A stretch of 64,000 nt of DNA, taken from assembly GCA_033283165.1 (NCBI GenBank), contig JAWMQL010000001.1, positions 1,088,344 through 1,152,343 of the forward strand, given 5' to 3'. This stretch comes from JAWMQL01 sp033283165. Lineage in GTDB: Bacteria > Pseudomonadota > Gammaproteobacteria > Pseudomonadales > Halieaceae. This document shows positions 25,205-33,970 of this stretch, in pieces. Every line of letters begins with the position of its first letter. Position 1 is the first letter of the stretch. Made by a program: the position numbers and the translations under genes. Under the pieces are notes generated by a model. It had not been told where the DNA came from, did not search any database, and saw nothing but the letters and a program-made list of their open reading frames with translations.

Positions 25205-26398
25205 ATGTTTGACTACCTTATCATCGGTGGCGGCATCGTCGGCCTGTCCAGCGCCTGGCAATTGCAGCAGCGCTGCCCCGGGGCGAAGATCCTGCTGCTG
25301 GAGAAGGAACCCGATGTCGCCCGCCACCAGAGCGGCCACAACAGCGGCGTGATTCACGCCGGTATCTACTATGAGCCGGGCAGCCTCAAGGCCACGTTCT
25401 GCAAGCGGGGACTGCAGGCCACCCTGGCGTTCTGCCGGACGCACAACATCCCGTTCGAACAGTGCGGCAAGCTGCTGGTCGCCACCACGGAGGTGGAACG
25501 CGTGCGGATGCTGGCCCTCCATGCACGCGCGCTGGAAAACGGGCTGGATGCGCAATTGCTGGACGCGGCACAGTTACACCAGAAGGAACCCAGGGTAGCC
25601 GGCCTGGGGGCCATTTACCTGCGCAGTACCGGTATCGTCGACTACCGGGAGATCTGCCGCGCGATGGCCGAAGAATTCCGCGCGCGCGGTGGCGAGATCT
25701 GGCTGGGCCGGGAGGTCACTGCCATTGCCGAGGGCGCGAATGATATCTGCGTAACAGTAGCCGGCGCGGATCCGGTGCGAGCCCGCCAGCTGGTGGCCTG
25801 TGGCGGCCTGATGGCAGATCGACTCACCCGCATGCAAGGCATCGAGACCGACTTTCGTATTGTCCCCTACCGCGGCGAGTATTACCGGCTGGCCCCGTCG
25901 CACAACGACATCGTCAAACACCTGATCTACCCGATACCCGATCCGGCCCTGCCCTTTCTGGGCGTTCACCTCACACCAATGATCGACGGCACCGTGACCG
26001 TGGGCCCCAACGCGGTGCAGGGCTGGAAACGGGAGGGCTATGGCCGTATCAACCTGAGCCTGCGGGATACCTGGGACCTGCTGTCTTTTCCGGGGTTCTG
26101 GCGGGTTACGCGCGCCAATCTGAAGGCCGGAATTCAGGAAACCTGGCACTCCCTGTGGAAGCCCGGCTACCTGAAGCGGGTGCAGAAGTATTGTCCCTCA
26201 CTGCGGCTGGCGGACCTGCAACCTTATCCAGCGGGCATCCGGGCCCAGGCGGTGCTGCGGGACGGTACGCTGGTGCACGATTTTCTGTTCAAGGAAACCC
26301 CCCGCAGCCTGCATGTCTGCAACGCACCGTCGCCCGCGGCAACCTCCGCCATTCCCATCGGAAATTACATCTGCGACCGCCTGCTGCAGGGCGCGTGA
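25205..26398 (+). CDS. lhgO: L-2-hydroxyglutarate oxidase/dehydrogenase
   Basis: A 397-residue FAD enzyme of the DAO fold. It begins MFDYLIIGGGIVGLSSAWQL and has HQSGHNSGVIHAGIYYEPGS, the signature of LhgO (YgaF), then GIVDYREICRAMAEEF and PFLGVHLTPMIDGTVTVGPN. It oxidises L-2-hydroxyglutarate to 2-oxoglutarate and passes electrons to the membrane quinone pool. The ATG at 25205 is the family start. It is located between photolyase and a converging LysR gene (10-bp gap), with no partner genes of glutarate breakdown (csiD, gabT) in view. Confidence 0.92.
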   Translation: MFDYLIIGGGIVGLSSAWQLQQRCPGAKILLLEKEPDVARHQSGHNSGVIHAGIYYEPGSLKATFCKRGLQATLAFCRTHNIPFEQCGKLLVATTEVERVRMLALHARALENGLDAQLLDAAQLHQKEPRVAGLGAIYLRSTGIVDYREICRAMAEEFRARGGEIWLGREVTAIAEGANDICVTVAGADPVRARQLVACGGLMADRLTRMQGIETDFRIVPYRGEYYRLAPSHNDIVKHLIYPIPDPALPFLGVHLTPMIDGTVTVGPNAVQGWKREGYGRINLSLRDTWDLLSFPGFWRVTRANLKAGIQETWHSLWKPGYLKRVQKYCPSLRLADLQPYPAGIRAQAVLRDGTLVHDFLFKETPRSLHVCNAPSPAATSAIPIGNYICDRLLQGA

Positions 26399-26408
26399 GC
26401 TCCGCGAG

Positions 26409-27332
26409 TCACGCCGCCTCGTGCGCGCTCGCCAGCGCTTCGAGGAAAGTCTGTACTACCCGCGAGGGCCTCGGCGCGTGCCGCACAATGGCGCTGAATG
26501 AACACTGGTAGTGAAACTGTTGCGGGCAAAGTGGCCGAATCAATTTCCGGTCGACAACACTCTGCGCGTAGTGGTCGGGGAGGTAACCCAGGTATACGCC
26601 TGACAGGATCAGGGTCATTACCCCTTCCTGGTCGTAGGCCGTGGCGGCGCGCGTCATGCCGAGCTCCCTGCCCTGCTCCATGTTCGGCGAATGGTAACCC
26701 AGCCCGGCATATTTGTTTGCCAGGACCTCCTGCCTCGACAACTCACGGTCCGGCCTGGCGTAGAGCGGATGCTCGCGGCCGCAATACAGGTGCATGGTCT
26801 CGTCAAACAGGGTGGTGTAATCCAGGCTGGTCGAGGGTCTGTGCTCGGGGATGACACCAATGTGGTAGGTGCCGTCCATCACCCCTTTCTCGATCGTGTT
26901 GATGGGCCCGACATAAATCTCGAGGCGCACGGCCGGCGCCATTTGGTCAAAACGTCGAATTGCCTCCGAGATTCTGCAGCCGGGGTTGGTCGCGGTCTTG
27001 TCGAAAATGGCCAGCACCACCTTACCGGTCATGCGCTCATGGACCTCGTCGACCTCGGCCCTGAATCCGTCCAGCGCGCCAAACAGGCGCAGGGTCGCGT
27101 CGTAGATCGCGGCGCCCTCGTCAGTCAGGGCGAAGCCCCCCCGGCCGCGCCGACACAGGGTGACACCCAGGCGGATTTCAAGGTCCTTGATATGCCGGCT
27201 GATGGTCGAGCGGCCGATATTAAGCTCCAGTTCTGCCGCGGAAATACCGCCGGCTTCCGCCACCTGCCGGAAAATGTGCAGCAGGCGAATGTCCACGTCA
27301 GCCAGTTGCCCCAGAATCGCGCGTTTACTCAT
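26409..27332 (-). CDS. LysR-family transcriptional regulator
   Basis: A 307-residue regulator. The N-terminal helix-turn-helix region is VAEAGGISAAELELNIGRST followed by ISRHIKDLEIRLGVTLCRRG, as in LysR proteins. The effector-binding domain begins near VVLAIFDKTATNPGCRI and ends with the SFSAIVRHAPRPSRVVQTFL segment. It is divergent from the omega-aminotransferase gene with a 159-bp gap, so it most likely controls that gene in response to an amine or amino acid. The final residues lie 10 bp from the stop of lhgO. Confidence 0.88.
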   Translation of the reverse strand: MSKRAILGQLADVDIRLLHIFRQVAEAGGISAAELELNIGRSTISRHIKDLEIRLGVTLCRRGRGGFALTDEGAAIYDATLRLFGALDGFRAEVDEVHERMTGKVVLAIFDKTATNPGCRISEAIRRFDQMAPAVRLEIYVGPINTIEKGVMDGTYHIGVIPEHRPSTSLDYTTLFDETMHLYCGREHPLYARPDRELSRQEVLANKYAGLGYHSPNMEQGRELGMTRAATAYDQEGVMTLILSGVYLGYLPDHYAQSVVDRKLIRPLCPQQFHYQCSFSAIVRHAPRPSRVVQTFLEALASAHEAA

Positions 27333-27491
27333 GACAGCTCAAATGTTTCATATTTCTGACACTAAAGAGTGATATTGGAATATTCTAGCAACATTCTATT
27401 CGCGATACAGTCACGCCTTTGTGCGCCAGGCAGGCGGCAGGCAGGCCTGCGGTCGGCCGACCGGCGCAGTGACCAACATGGGAGAAAACCA
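27333..27491. promoter_or_regulatory. Divergent promoter region of LysR gene and aminotransferase
   Basis: The gap contains an AT-rich part with GAATATTC (27378-27385), a perfect 8-bp palindrome, and the AAATGTTTCATATTT stretch just upstream of the LysR start. LysR proteins bind T-N11-A dyads in such gaps. Which of these is used cannot be decided from sequence alone. Confidence 0.35.
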
Positions 27492-28829
27492 ATGAGCCAG
27501 CCCGAATCCCTTGCCCCGCTGACCCAGGAAGAACTGGCCGCGCACTGGATGCCCTACACCGGCAACCGGCAGTTCAAGCGCGACCCCCGCATCATCGTAT
27601 CGGCGCAGGGCGCGTGGTATACCGATGACCGGGGCCGAAAAATATTCGACGGCCTGTCCGGCCTGTGGTGTTGCGGGCTGGGGCATGCCAACAGCGAGAT
27701 CAGCGAGGCCGTCAGCAAGCAGATCGCCACCCTCGACTACGCGCCCGCGTTCCAGTTCGGGCACCCGGGTTCCTTCAAACTGGCAAGCAAGATCAGGGCG
27801 TTGATGCCCGCTGGACTGGACCACGTGTTTTTCACCGGCTCGGGTTCGGAAAGCGCCGATACCTCCCTGAAGATGGCACGCGCCTACTGGCGCCTGAAAG
27901 GCCAGCCCGCCAAGACCAAACTGATCGGCCGCGCCAAGGGCTACCACGGGGTGAATTTCGGCGGCATCAGCGTCGGCGGTATCGGCGCCAACCGCAAGCT
28001 CTATGGCCAGGCCGTGGACGCCGATCACCTGCCGCACACCCAGTTACCGGAGAACGCCTTCTCCCGCGGCATGCCGGAGTCCGGCGCGCACCTGGCGGAT
28101 CACCTGGAAGACCTGGTTGCGCTACACGATGCGTCGAATATCGCCGCGGTGATCGTCGAGCCTTTTTCCGGCTCTGCCGGGGTCGTGGTTCCGCCCAGGG
28201 GCTACCTGCAGCGCCTGCGGGAGATCTGCACCAGGCACGATATCCTGTTGATCTTCGACGAGGTCATTACCGGTTTCGGCCGGGCGGGAGCGATGACTGG
28301 TGCCGAGGCCTTCGGCGTAACCCCCGATATTCTCAACATGGCGAAACAGTTGACCAACGGCACCCAGCCGATGGGCGCGGTTGCCGCCCGGGCCGAAATT
28401 TACGACACCTTCATGGCCGCGGGCGGTCCGGATTACATGCTGGAATTCCCCCACGGCTACACCTACTCCGCCCACCCGGTAGCCTGCGCCGCGGGCCTTG
28501 CCGCGCTGGACGTGCTGGTCCGCGACAGGATGGTAGAGCGGGTGCAGGAACTGGCCCCGTATTTCGAGGACCTGGTACACGGGCTGAAAGGCAGCCGCTA
28601 CGTGACGGACATCCGCAACTACGGCCTGGCGGCGGGACTGACCTTCGAGGCCTACCCGGGAGAGCCCGCCCGCCGACCCTTCGAGATCGCAATGAAGTGC
28701 TGGGAAAAGGGTTTTTACGTGCGCTACGGTGCCGACACCATCCAGGTTGCGCCGCCGTTCATCAGTGAGCGGGAAGACATGGATGCGCTGATCAACGCCC
28801 TGGGAGATTCGATCAGCGAACTCGACTGA
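27492..28829 (+). CDS. Class III aminotransferase, omega-amino acid:pyruvate type
   Basis: A 445-residue PLP enzyme. HWMPYTGNRQFKRDPRI at the N-terminus, FDGLSGLWCCGLGH, FTGSGSESADTSLKMARAYW, LLIFDEVITGFGRAG (PLP-binding Asp) and DILNMAKQLTNGTQPMGAV (Schiff-base lysine in MAKQLTNG) fit beta-alanine:pyruvate and related omega-aminotransferases. It would move the terminal amino group of an omega-amino acid or amine to pyruvate, giving alanine that the nearby Ald could deaminate. The ATG at 27492 follows GGGAGAAAACC. It is controlled, probably, by the divergent LysR protein. Confidence 0.9.
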   Translation: MSQPESLAPLTQEELAAHWMPYTGNRQFKRDPRIIVSAQGAWYTDDRGRKIFDGLSGLWCCGLGHANSEISEAVSKQIATLDYAPAFQFGHPGSFKLASKIRALMPAGLDHVFFTGSGSESADTSLKMARAYWRLKGQPAKTKLIGRAKGYHGVNFGGISVGGIGANRKLYGQAVDADHLPHTQLPENAFSRGMPESGAHLADHLEDLVALHDASNIAAVIVEPFSGSAGVVVPPRGYLQRLREICTRHDILLIFDEVITGFGRAGAMTGAEAFGVTPDILNMAKQLTNGTQPMGAVAARAEIYDTFMAAGGPDYMLEFPHGYTYSAHPVACAAGLAALDVLVRDRMVERVQELAPYFEDLVHGLKGSRYVTDIRNYGLAAGLTFEAYPGEPARRPFEIAMKCWEKGFYVRYGADTIQVAPPFISEREDMDALINALGDSISELD

Positions 28830-28832
28830 TTC

Positions 28833-29396
28833 TCAGTCTTCCTCGCGCAACCTGATCGGTCCGAACTGGCGGGGAAACCGCCCCTGCATGCCGGCATAGA
28901 ATTCGCGAAAGTAGTCCATGTCCAGGCTGAGGTCGCCGCTGGGGTTCAAGGGGCGGCCAAAGCCGCCCCGTTTCTGCAGGTAATCGAGAAAAGACGGCAC
29001 GATAGGCACCGCTGCGCCGGTGGCGATATGGTAAAAGCCCGATTTCCAGTAACTGGACAGGGAGCGCGTTCCTTCCGTCGGGATCACCAGGATCAGTTCC
29101 GCATTGGCGCGGAACGCCTCCACCATGGTATCCACCATACGGCGGCTCCTGTGGCGTACCACCGGAATCCCCCCCAGCCCGCGCAGAAACCAGTTGGCGC
29201 CTGGGAAAAAAAGGGTGTGCTTTGCCAGCCAGTTCACTTTCACCCCGTAGGCCATGGCGAACAGGATCATCAGCGGGAAATCCCAGTTGGAGGTGTGTGG
29301 CGCCGCAATCAGGACATAGCGATGATCAACGGGCGGCTCACCGTCCAGGGTCCAGCCGAACAGGCGCAGCAGTCCGCGGGCCAGTCGCTTTTTCAT
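28833..29396 (-). CDS. 1-acylglycerol-3-phosphate acyltransferase-like protein (PlsC superfamily)
   Basis: A 187-residue acyltransferase. The catalytic HX4D motif is in APHTSNWDFP, and the glycerophosphate-binding region is VIPTEGTRSLSSYWKSGFYH, with GIPVVRHRSRR between them. Size and the missing N-terminal membrane helices fit small LPLAT proteins of proteobacteria rather than full PlsC. It should transfer an acyl group to a lyso-phospholipid or similar alcohol at the inner membrane. The ATG at 29396 follows GAGGATACCCC. It lies 47 bp downstream of the SDR gene on the same strand. Confidence 0.82.
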   Translation of the reverse strand: MKKRLARGLLRLFGWTLDGEPPVDHRYVLIAAPHTSNWDFPLMILFAMAYGVKVNWLAKHTLFFPGANWFLRGLGGIPVVRHRSRRMVDTMVEAFRANAELILVIPTEGTRSLSSYWKSGFYHIATGAAVPIVPSFLDYLQKRGGFGRPLNPSGDLSLDMDYFREFYAGMQGRFPRQFGPIRLREED

Positions 29397-29443
29397 GGGG
29401 TATCCTCGGACTGCAGGGACACGCGCACCGCGTGCCCGTGCTG

Positions 29444-30280
29444 TCACGTATCCAGGCCCTTCTTCCCCGCCTCGCGAACGATGGGTTCGTATTCCGAGAA
29501 CGCAGGACCCTCAACGGTGGCGCCGATGGTAAAACCGGCGTCCACTGTCAGTGTATGACCCGTGGTGTAGCCCGACTCATCGCTGGCGAGCCACAGGGCC
29601 GCATTGGCGACATCTTCCGGCAAGCCGGCCCGGCCGCGCAGCGGGGACGCTTCGGCGAGTTTCTCCCGGGCACCAGCCAGGTTAGTCGGATCGCCGGTCA
29701 GGACGCTGGCCACCATGGGTGTCGCCATACTGGCCGCGGCGATGGCGTTGACCCTGATACCTTTGCCGCACAGTTCGGCCCCCACGTTCTTGGTGAGGCC
29801 CACCACGCCGTGCTTGGCCGCGGCGTAGGCGTGGGGCCCGAGACCGCCCATCAGGCCGGCGGTGCTGGCCATGCTGATGATAGAGCCACTGCCCTGCGGC
29901 TCCATCACCCGGGCGGCATGCTTGAGGGCGTAAAACGTGCCGTTCAGCAATATATCGATCGTGAAGCGCCACTCGTCTCCCGGCGTGGTCGCTATGGGCC
30001 CGACGGCGCCGACAATGCCGGCACTGTGGAACACTATATCCAGGCGCCCGAAATGCTCCACCGCCGCATCCACGGCATCGGCCACGTCCGCCTCCACCGT
30101 GACATCACAGTGGCGGTAAAACGCCTTGTCACCAAAATTACTGACAAAAGCCTCGCCGGGCCCATCCTGGATATCACACACGCAGACCCTGCAGCCCTCG
30201 GCAATAAAACGCTCAGCCGCCGCGGCGCCCAGACCGCTCGCACCGCCGGTGATCAGGGCGGTCTTGTTTGCCAGTCTCAT
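29444..30280 (-). CDS. Short-chain dehydrogenase/reductase
   Basis: A 278-residue classical SDR. Cofactor motif TGGASGLG is near residue 12, the structural motif HSAG replaces the usual NNAG, and the catalytic Ser and YxxxK lie in SMASTAGLMGGLGPHAYAAAK. GGxTLTVDAG-type ending is present as TTGHTLTVDAGFTIG. Together with VCDIQDGPGEAF (acidic residue after beta2), NAD use is likely. Relatives act on hydroxysteroids, terpenoid alcohols or 3-hydroxyacyl-CoA. The ATG at 30280 follows GAGAG. It begins the second catabolic island; a short dyad TGGAC/GTCCA at 30327-30344 lies upstream. Confidence 0.85.
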   Translation of the reverse strand: MRLANKTALITGGASGLGAAAAERFIAEGCRVCVCDIQDGPGEAFVSNFGDKAFYRHCDVTVEADVADAVDAAVEHFGRLDIVFHSAGIVGAVGPIATTPGDEWRFTIDILLNGTFYALKHAARVMEPQGSGSIISMASTAGLMGGLGPHAYAAAKHGVVGLTKNVGAELCGKGIRVNAIAAASMATPMVASVLTGDPTNLAGAREKLAEASPLRGRAGLPEDVANAALWLASDESGYTTGHTLTVDAGFTIGATVEGPAFSEYEPIVREAGKKGLDT

Positions 30281-30347
30281 GTCATGTCTCTCTATCGCAA
30301 TCATGGGGACGATGCCCCGATGTTAGTGGACTACTGACGGTCCAGTC

Positions 30348-30923
30348 TCAATCATCCTGACAGATAAGATCGTCCGGTGCACGCCTGCCGATCGTCTCGG
30401 GCGCGATATCGCCGAAACCCTGTGAACTCGGCGATTCTAAACGCACCCAGTCGGTCATGCCGGTGCGGCGGGTAATGGCCCAGACGCCGTCCCGGCATTC
30501 GAAGCGGTCGATGTAGCGCCCGCCCACGAAATAATCCATCTCCGTATCGAAGGCCTGGGCGCCCGCCAGCGGGTCGCCCAGGGCCCGCACCCGGTGAAAC
30601 GCCGTGAAGTAGGTTTCCACCCTGGCCGAGGCCAGGTCCCCGGACGGAAATTCAACCAGGGTGTTGCCCATCTGGTGATGGGTGCGCGAGTAGGTTTGCA
30701 GCAGACCCAGAGCGAAAGCGACAAAATCCCCCGGGGCGTCATCGGTGGACGGCACCGAGGGGTCCGAAGAGGGCCCCTCGTAGAAGTGCCAGTGCCTTGA
30801 GCCGGGATGGAAACAGCTGCGCAGCAGGGCCTCGTCCAACCTGTCGATGGCCCGCGCATAGCGGAAGATCACCTCGAGGATTTCCTGCTTTGCGAGCAGC
30901 GCCTCCAGCCGGCTGTCAGACAT
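30348..30923 (-). CDS. SnoaL-like (NTF2-fold) protein
   Basis: A 191-residue protein with the cone-shaped NTF2 fold typical of SnoaL_4 members: KQEILEVIFRYARAIDRLDEALLRSCF in the helical part, HHQMGNTLVEFPSGDLASARVETYF in the sheet and GGRYIDRFECRDGVWAITRR near the end (each a separate stretch). Members act as small isomerases, dehydratases or hydrolases, or as subunits of aromatic-ring dioxygenases. The ATG at 30923 has GGGAGG 8 nt upstream. It lies 30 bp downstream of the TonB receptor stop and in the same direction. Several paralogues occur in this island (33288, 47826), as is common in sphingomonad and Halieaceae terpenoid/steroid clusters. Confidence 0.78.
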   Translation of the reverse strand: MSDSRLEALLAKQEILEVIFRYARAIDRLDEALLRSCFHPGSRHWHFYEGPSSDPSVPSTDDAPGDFVAFALGLLQTYSRTHHQMGNTLVEFPSGDLASARVETYFTAFHRVRALGDPLAGAQAFDTEMDYFVGGRYIDRFECRDGVWAITRRTGMTDWVRLESPSSQGFGDIAPETIGRRAPDDLICQDD

Positions 30924-30953
30924 GGTCACAACCTCCCTCGTAAGCTACACCCC

Positions 30954-33212
30954 TCAGTCGCCGAAGCTGTACTGCACTTCCAAACCGTAGGTGCGCGGCG
31001 GCCGCGCCGAGGCATAGGACCACAGGCCGGCCACGTCGTAACCGTGCATGTAGCCGTCCTCATCGGTCAGGTTGCGCCCGAACAGGCTGAATTGCAGGCC
31101 GTTGATGGCGTAGTTCACCGAGGCGTCCAGCAGGTGCTGGGAGTCGTTCTTCAGTTCCGGTACGTTGGAGACATTGACGTAGTGCTCTCCGATATAGTGG
31201 TAGGCGCCCCGGACCCAGGCCCGGCCGCCACCAATATCCCACTCATAGGTGGCATCGAGGGAACCGGTCCAGTCCGGCGCGCGGCGGAACTCGAGCCCGG
31301 ACAGATCAACCGGCCCCTCCAGGCCCTCGTAGGTGAAGTCGTCGTACTCGGAATCGAGGTACCCGGCGTTCGCCCGCAGGCTGAAGTGGTCGCTGATGAA
31401 GGCCTGGATATCGATTTCCAGGCCCTGGATGGTCGCGGTGGAGGCGTTCTCCACCACGGTTTTCTGGCCGGTGTCGTTGTCATCCGGCAGCTGCAACTCC
31501 TCCTGTTTGTCCTCGTAGTCCATGTAGAACAGGTTGGCGTTGATCCGCAGGCGGTTGTCCATCCACTCCGACTTGAAACCCAGCTCGTAGTTGTCCACGG
31601 TTTCCGGGTCGTAGGGCTGGGTGGCATCGACGAGGTTCGCCACGCGACCGTTGAAACCGCCACTGCGGTAGCCGGCGGAGTAGGTCGCAAACAGCATCAT
31701 GTCGTCATTCAACTGGTATCGTACCCCGACCCGGGGCGTGAATTCGTCCCACTTGTCGTCGGGGTGGTTCGGACCGGTATTCACCACACCGTACTGGCGC
31801 GCTTCCTTTTCATCCTCGGTATAGCGACCACCAAGGGTGAAGGTCAGCGCGTCGGTCAGGCGATAATCGGCCTCAAAGAACAGGGCCTGGGAATCGGTGT
31901 ACTGTTCCCCTTCCTGCAGAATATCGAGAATCACGTCAAAGTCGTCCGGGGACGGCACATAACTGCGCAACTGTATCGCGTACTCCGACTCCCACAGGTA
32001 GGCGCCCGCCACGAAGGTCAGCGCGCCGCCGGCATCGTAGGTCAGGCGCAACTCGTGGCTGTCCTGCTCGTACTGGGCCGGCCGATCGGTGCCGTAGAGC
32101 AGGATGGGGGTGCCGTCCCAGTTGGACAGGATGGTCTCGTCCGATTCCCAGAAGCCATACAGGTAATCCAGGCGCATGGTCTCGCTGATATCCCAGCGCA
32201 GCTCGAACTGGTGGAAGTCGGTGTCAAAGGTGGCATCGTCATCCGCTGGAACGATTTCGCTACGCGCGGAGGCTGTGACCGGGTTGGCGCGGGAGGACTG
32301 CTCGCCACCGGGCCGGACATACACCTGCGCGATCTTGTAGCGGTCGCCGGTGATCGGCTTATCCAGGGAAGGGGAACAGAAGCCGAAGCCGGAGCAGAAC
32401 GCGTGCCGGGGTTGCGCGGTGTTCAACAGGGGCGGGGTATCCTGGTCGGTCTCCTCTTTGAAGTAGGTATACTCCAGGGCCAGGTTTTCCGTGGCATCCC
32501 ACAGCAGGTTGATGCCATAGCCCTGGTAGTCGATCGCGCCCATACCTTTTTCGCCGGTGGACACGTTGTCGTAGAAGCCGTCCCGCTGGTCGCGTTTCGC
32601 CAGGCTGACTTTGGCGGCCAGGCTGTCAGTAATACCGAAGTTGAAGATGCCGTCGAGATAGTAGGCATCGTAGTTCTCCACCCCGGCACGCACTTTGCCC
32701 CCCAGTTCGCCCGTGGGCTGGGTGTGCTTGACGTTGATCAGCCCGCCAATGGTGTTGCGCCCGAACAGGGTGCCCTGCGGGCCGCGCAATACCTCGATGC
32801 TCGCCAGGTCGATACTGCGCAGGATGGAACCGGCATTGGCGCCGAGGAAGATGCCGTCGACCACCACGCCCACCGCGGGGTCAAAGTTCTTTTCCACGTC
32901 CGCCACACCGATACCGCGGATGAAGATGGCGGCCACGCCACCGGGACCCTGGGCGGTGTCGTCGATGATCAGGTTGGGCGACACGCTGGCCAGGTCGGCG
33001 ATGTCGCGGGCGAAGCTGCGATCGATCTCTGTCTGGCTCAGCGCGCTGACGGCCAGGCCGACATCCTGCAGGCTCTCGGTGCGTTTCCGGGCCGAGACGA
33101 TGATCTCTTCCAGCGCCCCTGCCCCCTCCTGCGCGCCGGCCAGCGGGGAGACCGTGGCGCCCAGCGAGGCTGTGGCGACGGCCAGTGCGGTGGTAAGTGC
33201 TCTTTTTTTCAT
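30954..33212 (-). CDS. TonB-dependent outer-membrane receptor
   Basis: A 752-residue receptor. A signal peptide (MKKRALTTALAVATASLGA... ending near AGAQ) is followed by a TonB-box-like LEEIIVSARKR. The plug domain contains SVSPNLIIDD, FIRGIG and SIEVLRGPQGTLFGRNTIGG, the most conserved plug motif. The rest is the 22-strand barrel, ending in an aromatic-rich YGLEVQYSF. The ATG at 33212 follows AGGAGG. It should import a large or hydrophobic compound across the outer membrane using TonB energy. It is flanked by SnoaL-like genes in the same direction; iron-siderophore use is less likely given the catabolic setting. Confidence 0.9.
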   Translation of the reverse strand: MKKRALTTALAVATASLGATVSPLAGAQEGAGALEEIIVSARKRTESLQDVGLAVSALSQTEIDRSFARDIADLASVSPNLIIDDTAQGPGGVAAIFIRGIGVADVEKNFDPAVGVVVDGIFLGANAGSILRSIDLASIEVLRGPQGTLFGRNTIGGLINVKHTQPTGELGGKVRAGVENYDAYYLDGIFNFGITDSLAAKVSLAKRDQRDGFYDNVSTGEKGMGAIDYQGYGINLLWDATENLALEYTYFKEETDQDTPPLLNTAQPRHAFCSGFGFCSPSLDKPITGDRYKIAQVYVRPGGEQSSRANPVTASARSEIVPADDDATFDTDFHQFELRWDISETMRLDYLYGFWESDETILSNWDGTPILLYGTDRPAQYEQDSHELRLTYDAGGALTFVAGAYLWESEYAIQLRSYVPSPDDFDVILDILQEGEQYTDSQALFFEADYRLTDALTFTLGGRYTEDEKEARQYGVVNTGPNHPDDKWDEFTPRVGVRYQLNDDMMLFATYSAGYRSGGFNGRVANLVDATQPYDPETVDNYELGFKSEWMDNRLRINANLFYMDYEDKQEELQLPDDNDTGQKTVVENASTATIQGLEIDIQAFISDHFSLRANAGYLDSEYDDFTYEGLEGPVDLSGLEFRRAPDWTGSLDATYEWDIGGGRAWVRGAYHYIGEHYVNVSNVPELKNDSQHLLDASVNYAINGLQFSLFGRNLTDEDGYMHGYDVAGLWSYASARPPRTYGLEVQYSFGD

Positions 33213-33287
33213 GTGTGTAGCCTCCTGGGTTACATCGTTATCAAGCGGAATAAAACCTGTGTCTTGCGTATAGCTCAACCACCCCGT

Positions 33288-33776
33288 TCAGGCGTCTGCC
33301 GGCGCCGACAACACGGTGCCTGGAACGGGGTTGAAGTAATGAATCGTTACCTTGCGCTGGAGAATCTTCCAGATACCTTCGCGCTGCTGTAACTGGTCAT
33401 AGTAAGTGGCACCCACAATCGTACAGGTGCTTTCGTCAGCCAGGGTCCCCACGCAATCGACGTCGCACATGGACCGGGCGTTTTCCGGTCCTTCGAACTC
33501 AACTCGGAGATTGGTGGTCAGGTGGTGGGTTTCACCCCAGGCTGGCCACAGCACATCGTATATGGCTTCGTGGATACCCGCGTGCCCCTCGAAACGGCCG
33601 AAGGGAGGGCCGATATCCCAGACGCAGTCTTCCCACCATATCGCCAGGAAGCGATCGAAATCGCGCTTGTCGAACCCGTGGCAGTAATCGGATGCGAGGT
33701 CTCGAATGGCCGACCTGCTTTCCAGGTCGGCCACCCTTGCCATCAGCGCGTCCACCACTGCCGCTTCGGTTGCCAT
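33288..33776 (-). CDS. SnoaL-like (NTF2-fold) protein
   Basis: A 162-residue protein of the SnoaL_4 group: IRDLASDYCHGFDKRDFDRF, WEDCVWDIGPPFGRFEGHAG and HHLTTNLRVEFEG, then GTYYDQLQQ-like GATYYDQLQQREGIWKILQR. The Asp/His residues in the pocket positions are kept, so catalysis (dehydration or isomerisation) is possible. The ATG at 33776 has AGAGG 5 nt upstream; the in-frame GTG two codons earlier is too near the site. It leads a leftward unit with the TonB receptor (75-bp gap), and its promoter region carries the dyad at 33853-33871. Confidence 0.78.
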   Translation of the reverse strand: MATEAAVVDALMARVADLESRSAIRDLASDYCHGFDKRDFDRFLAIWWEDCVWDIGPPFGRFEGHAGIHEAIYDVLWPAWGETHHLTTNLRVEFEGPENARSMCDVDCVGTLADESTCTIVGATYYDQLQQREGIWKILQRKVTIHYFNPVPGTVLSAPADA

Positions 33777-33852
33777 GCTCACCTCTGTTGTTCCCCGGCG
33801 CGACGTGTCGGTAGCGGGCCCGGCCGGGATTATATTTTTATCGCCAACATTG

Positions 33853-33871
33853 CTTGTTTGAGTCTAGCAAG
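33853..33871. promoter_or_regulatory. Candidate TetR operator, copy 1 (CTTG...CAAG dyad)
   Basis: CTTGTTTGAGTCTAGCAAG is an imperfect 19-bp dyad 77 bp upstream of the SnoaL/TonB-receptor unit. It lies in a 25-bp block (33851-33875) that is repeated without any difference at 55006-55030, in front of the acyl-CoA dehydrogenase gene. A related dyad is at 36154-36172 between the TetR gene and the quinohaemoprotein. Confidence 0.65.
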
Positions 33872-33970
33872 TTTAGCCGACAGGCTACTCTTGTCAACAA
33901 TATTCGGGTTTATTTCGCGCGCCCCAGACCGGTGTCGACAGGAACCCGAGGGCGCGCATCAAGCGCCCGT

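Noticed and set aside
30327..30344. TGGAC/GTCCA dyad upstream of the SDR at 29444
   Set aside because: Arms of only 5 bp with an 8-bp spacer, found once; too weak to call an operator.
30807..33392. 861-codon open frame on the plus strand opposite the TonB receptor
   Set aside because: It is a GC-skew shadow: the opposite strand encodes a receptor with all plug motifs, and this frame has valine- and glycine-rich low-complexity content with no family signature.
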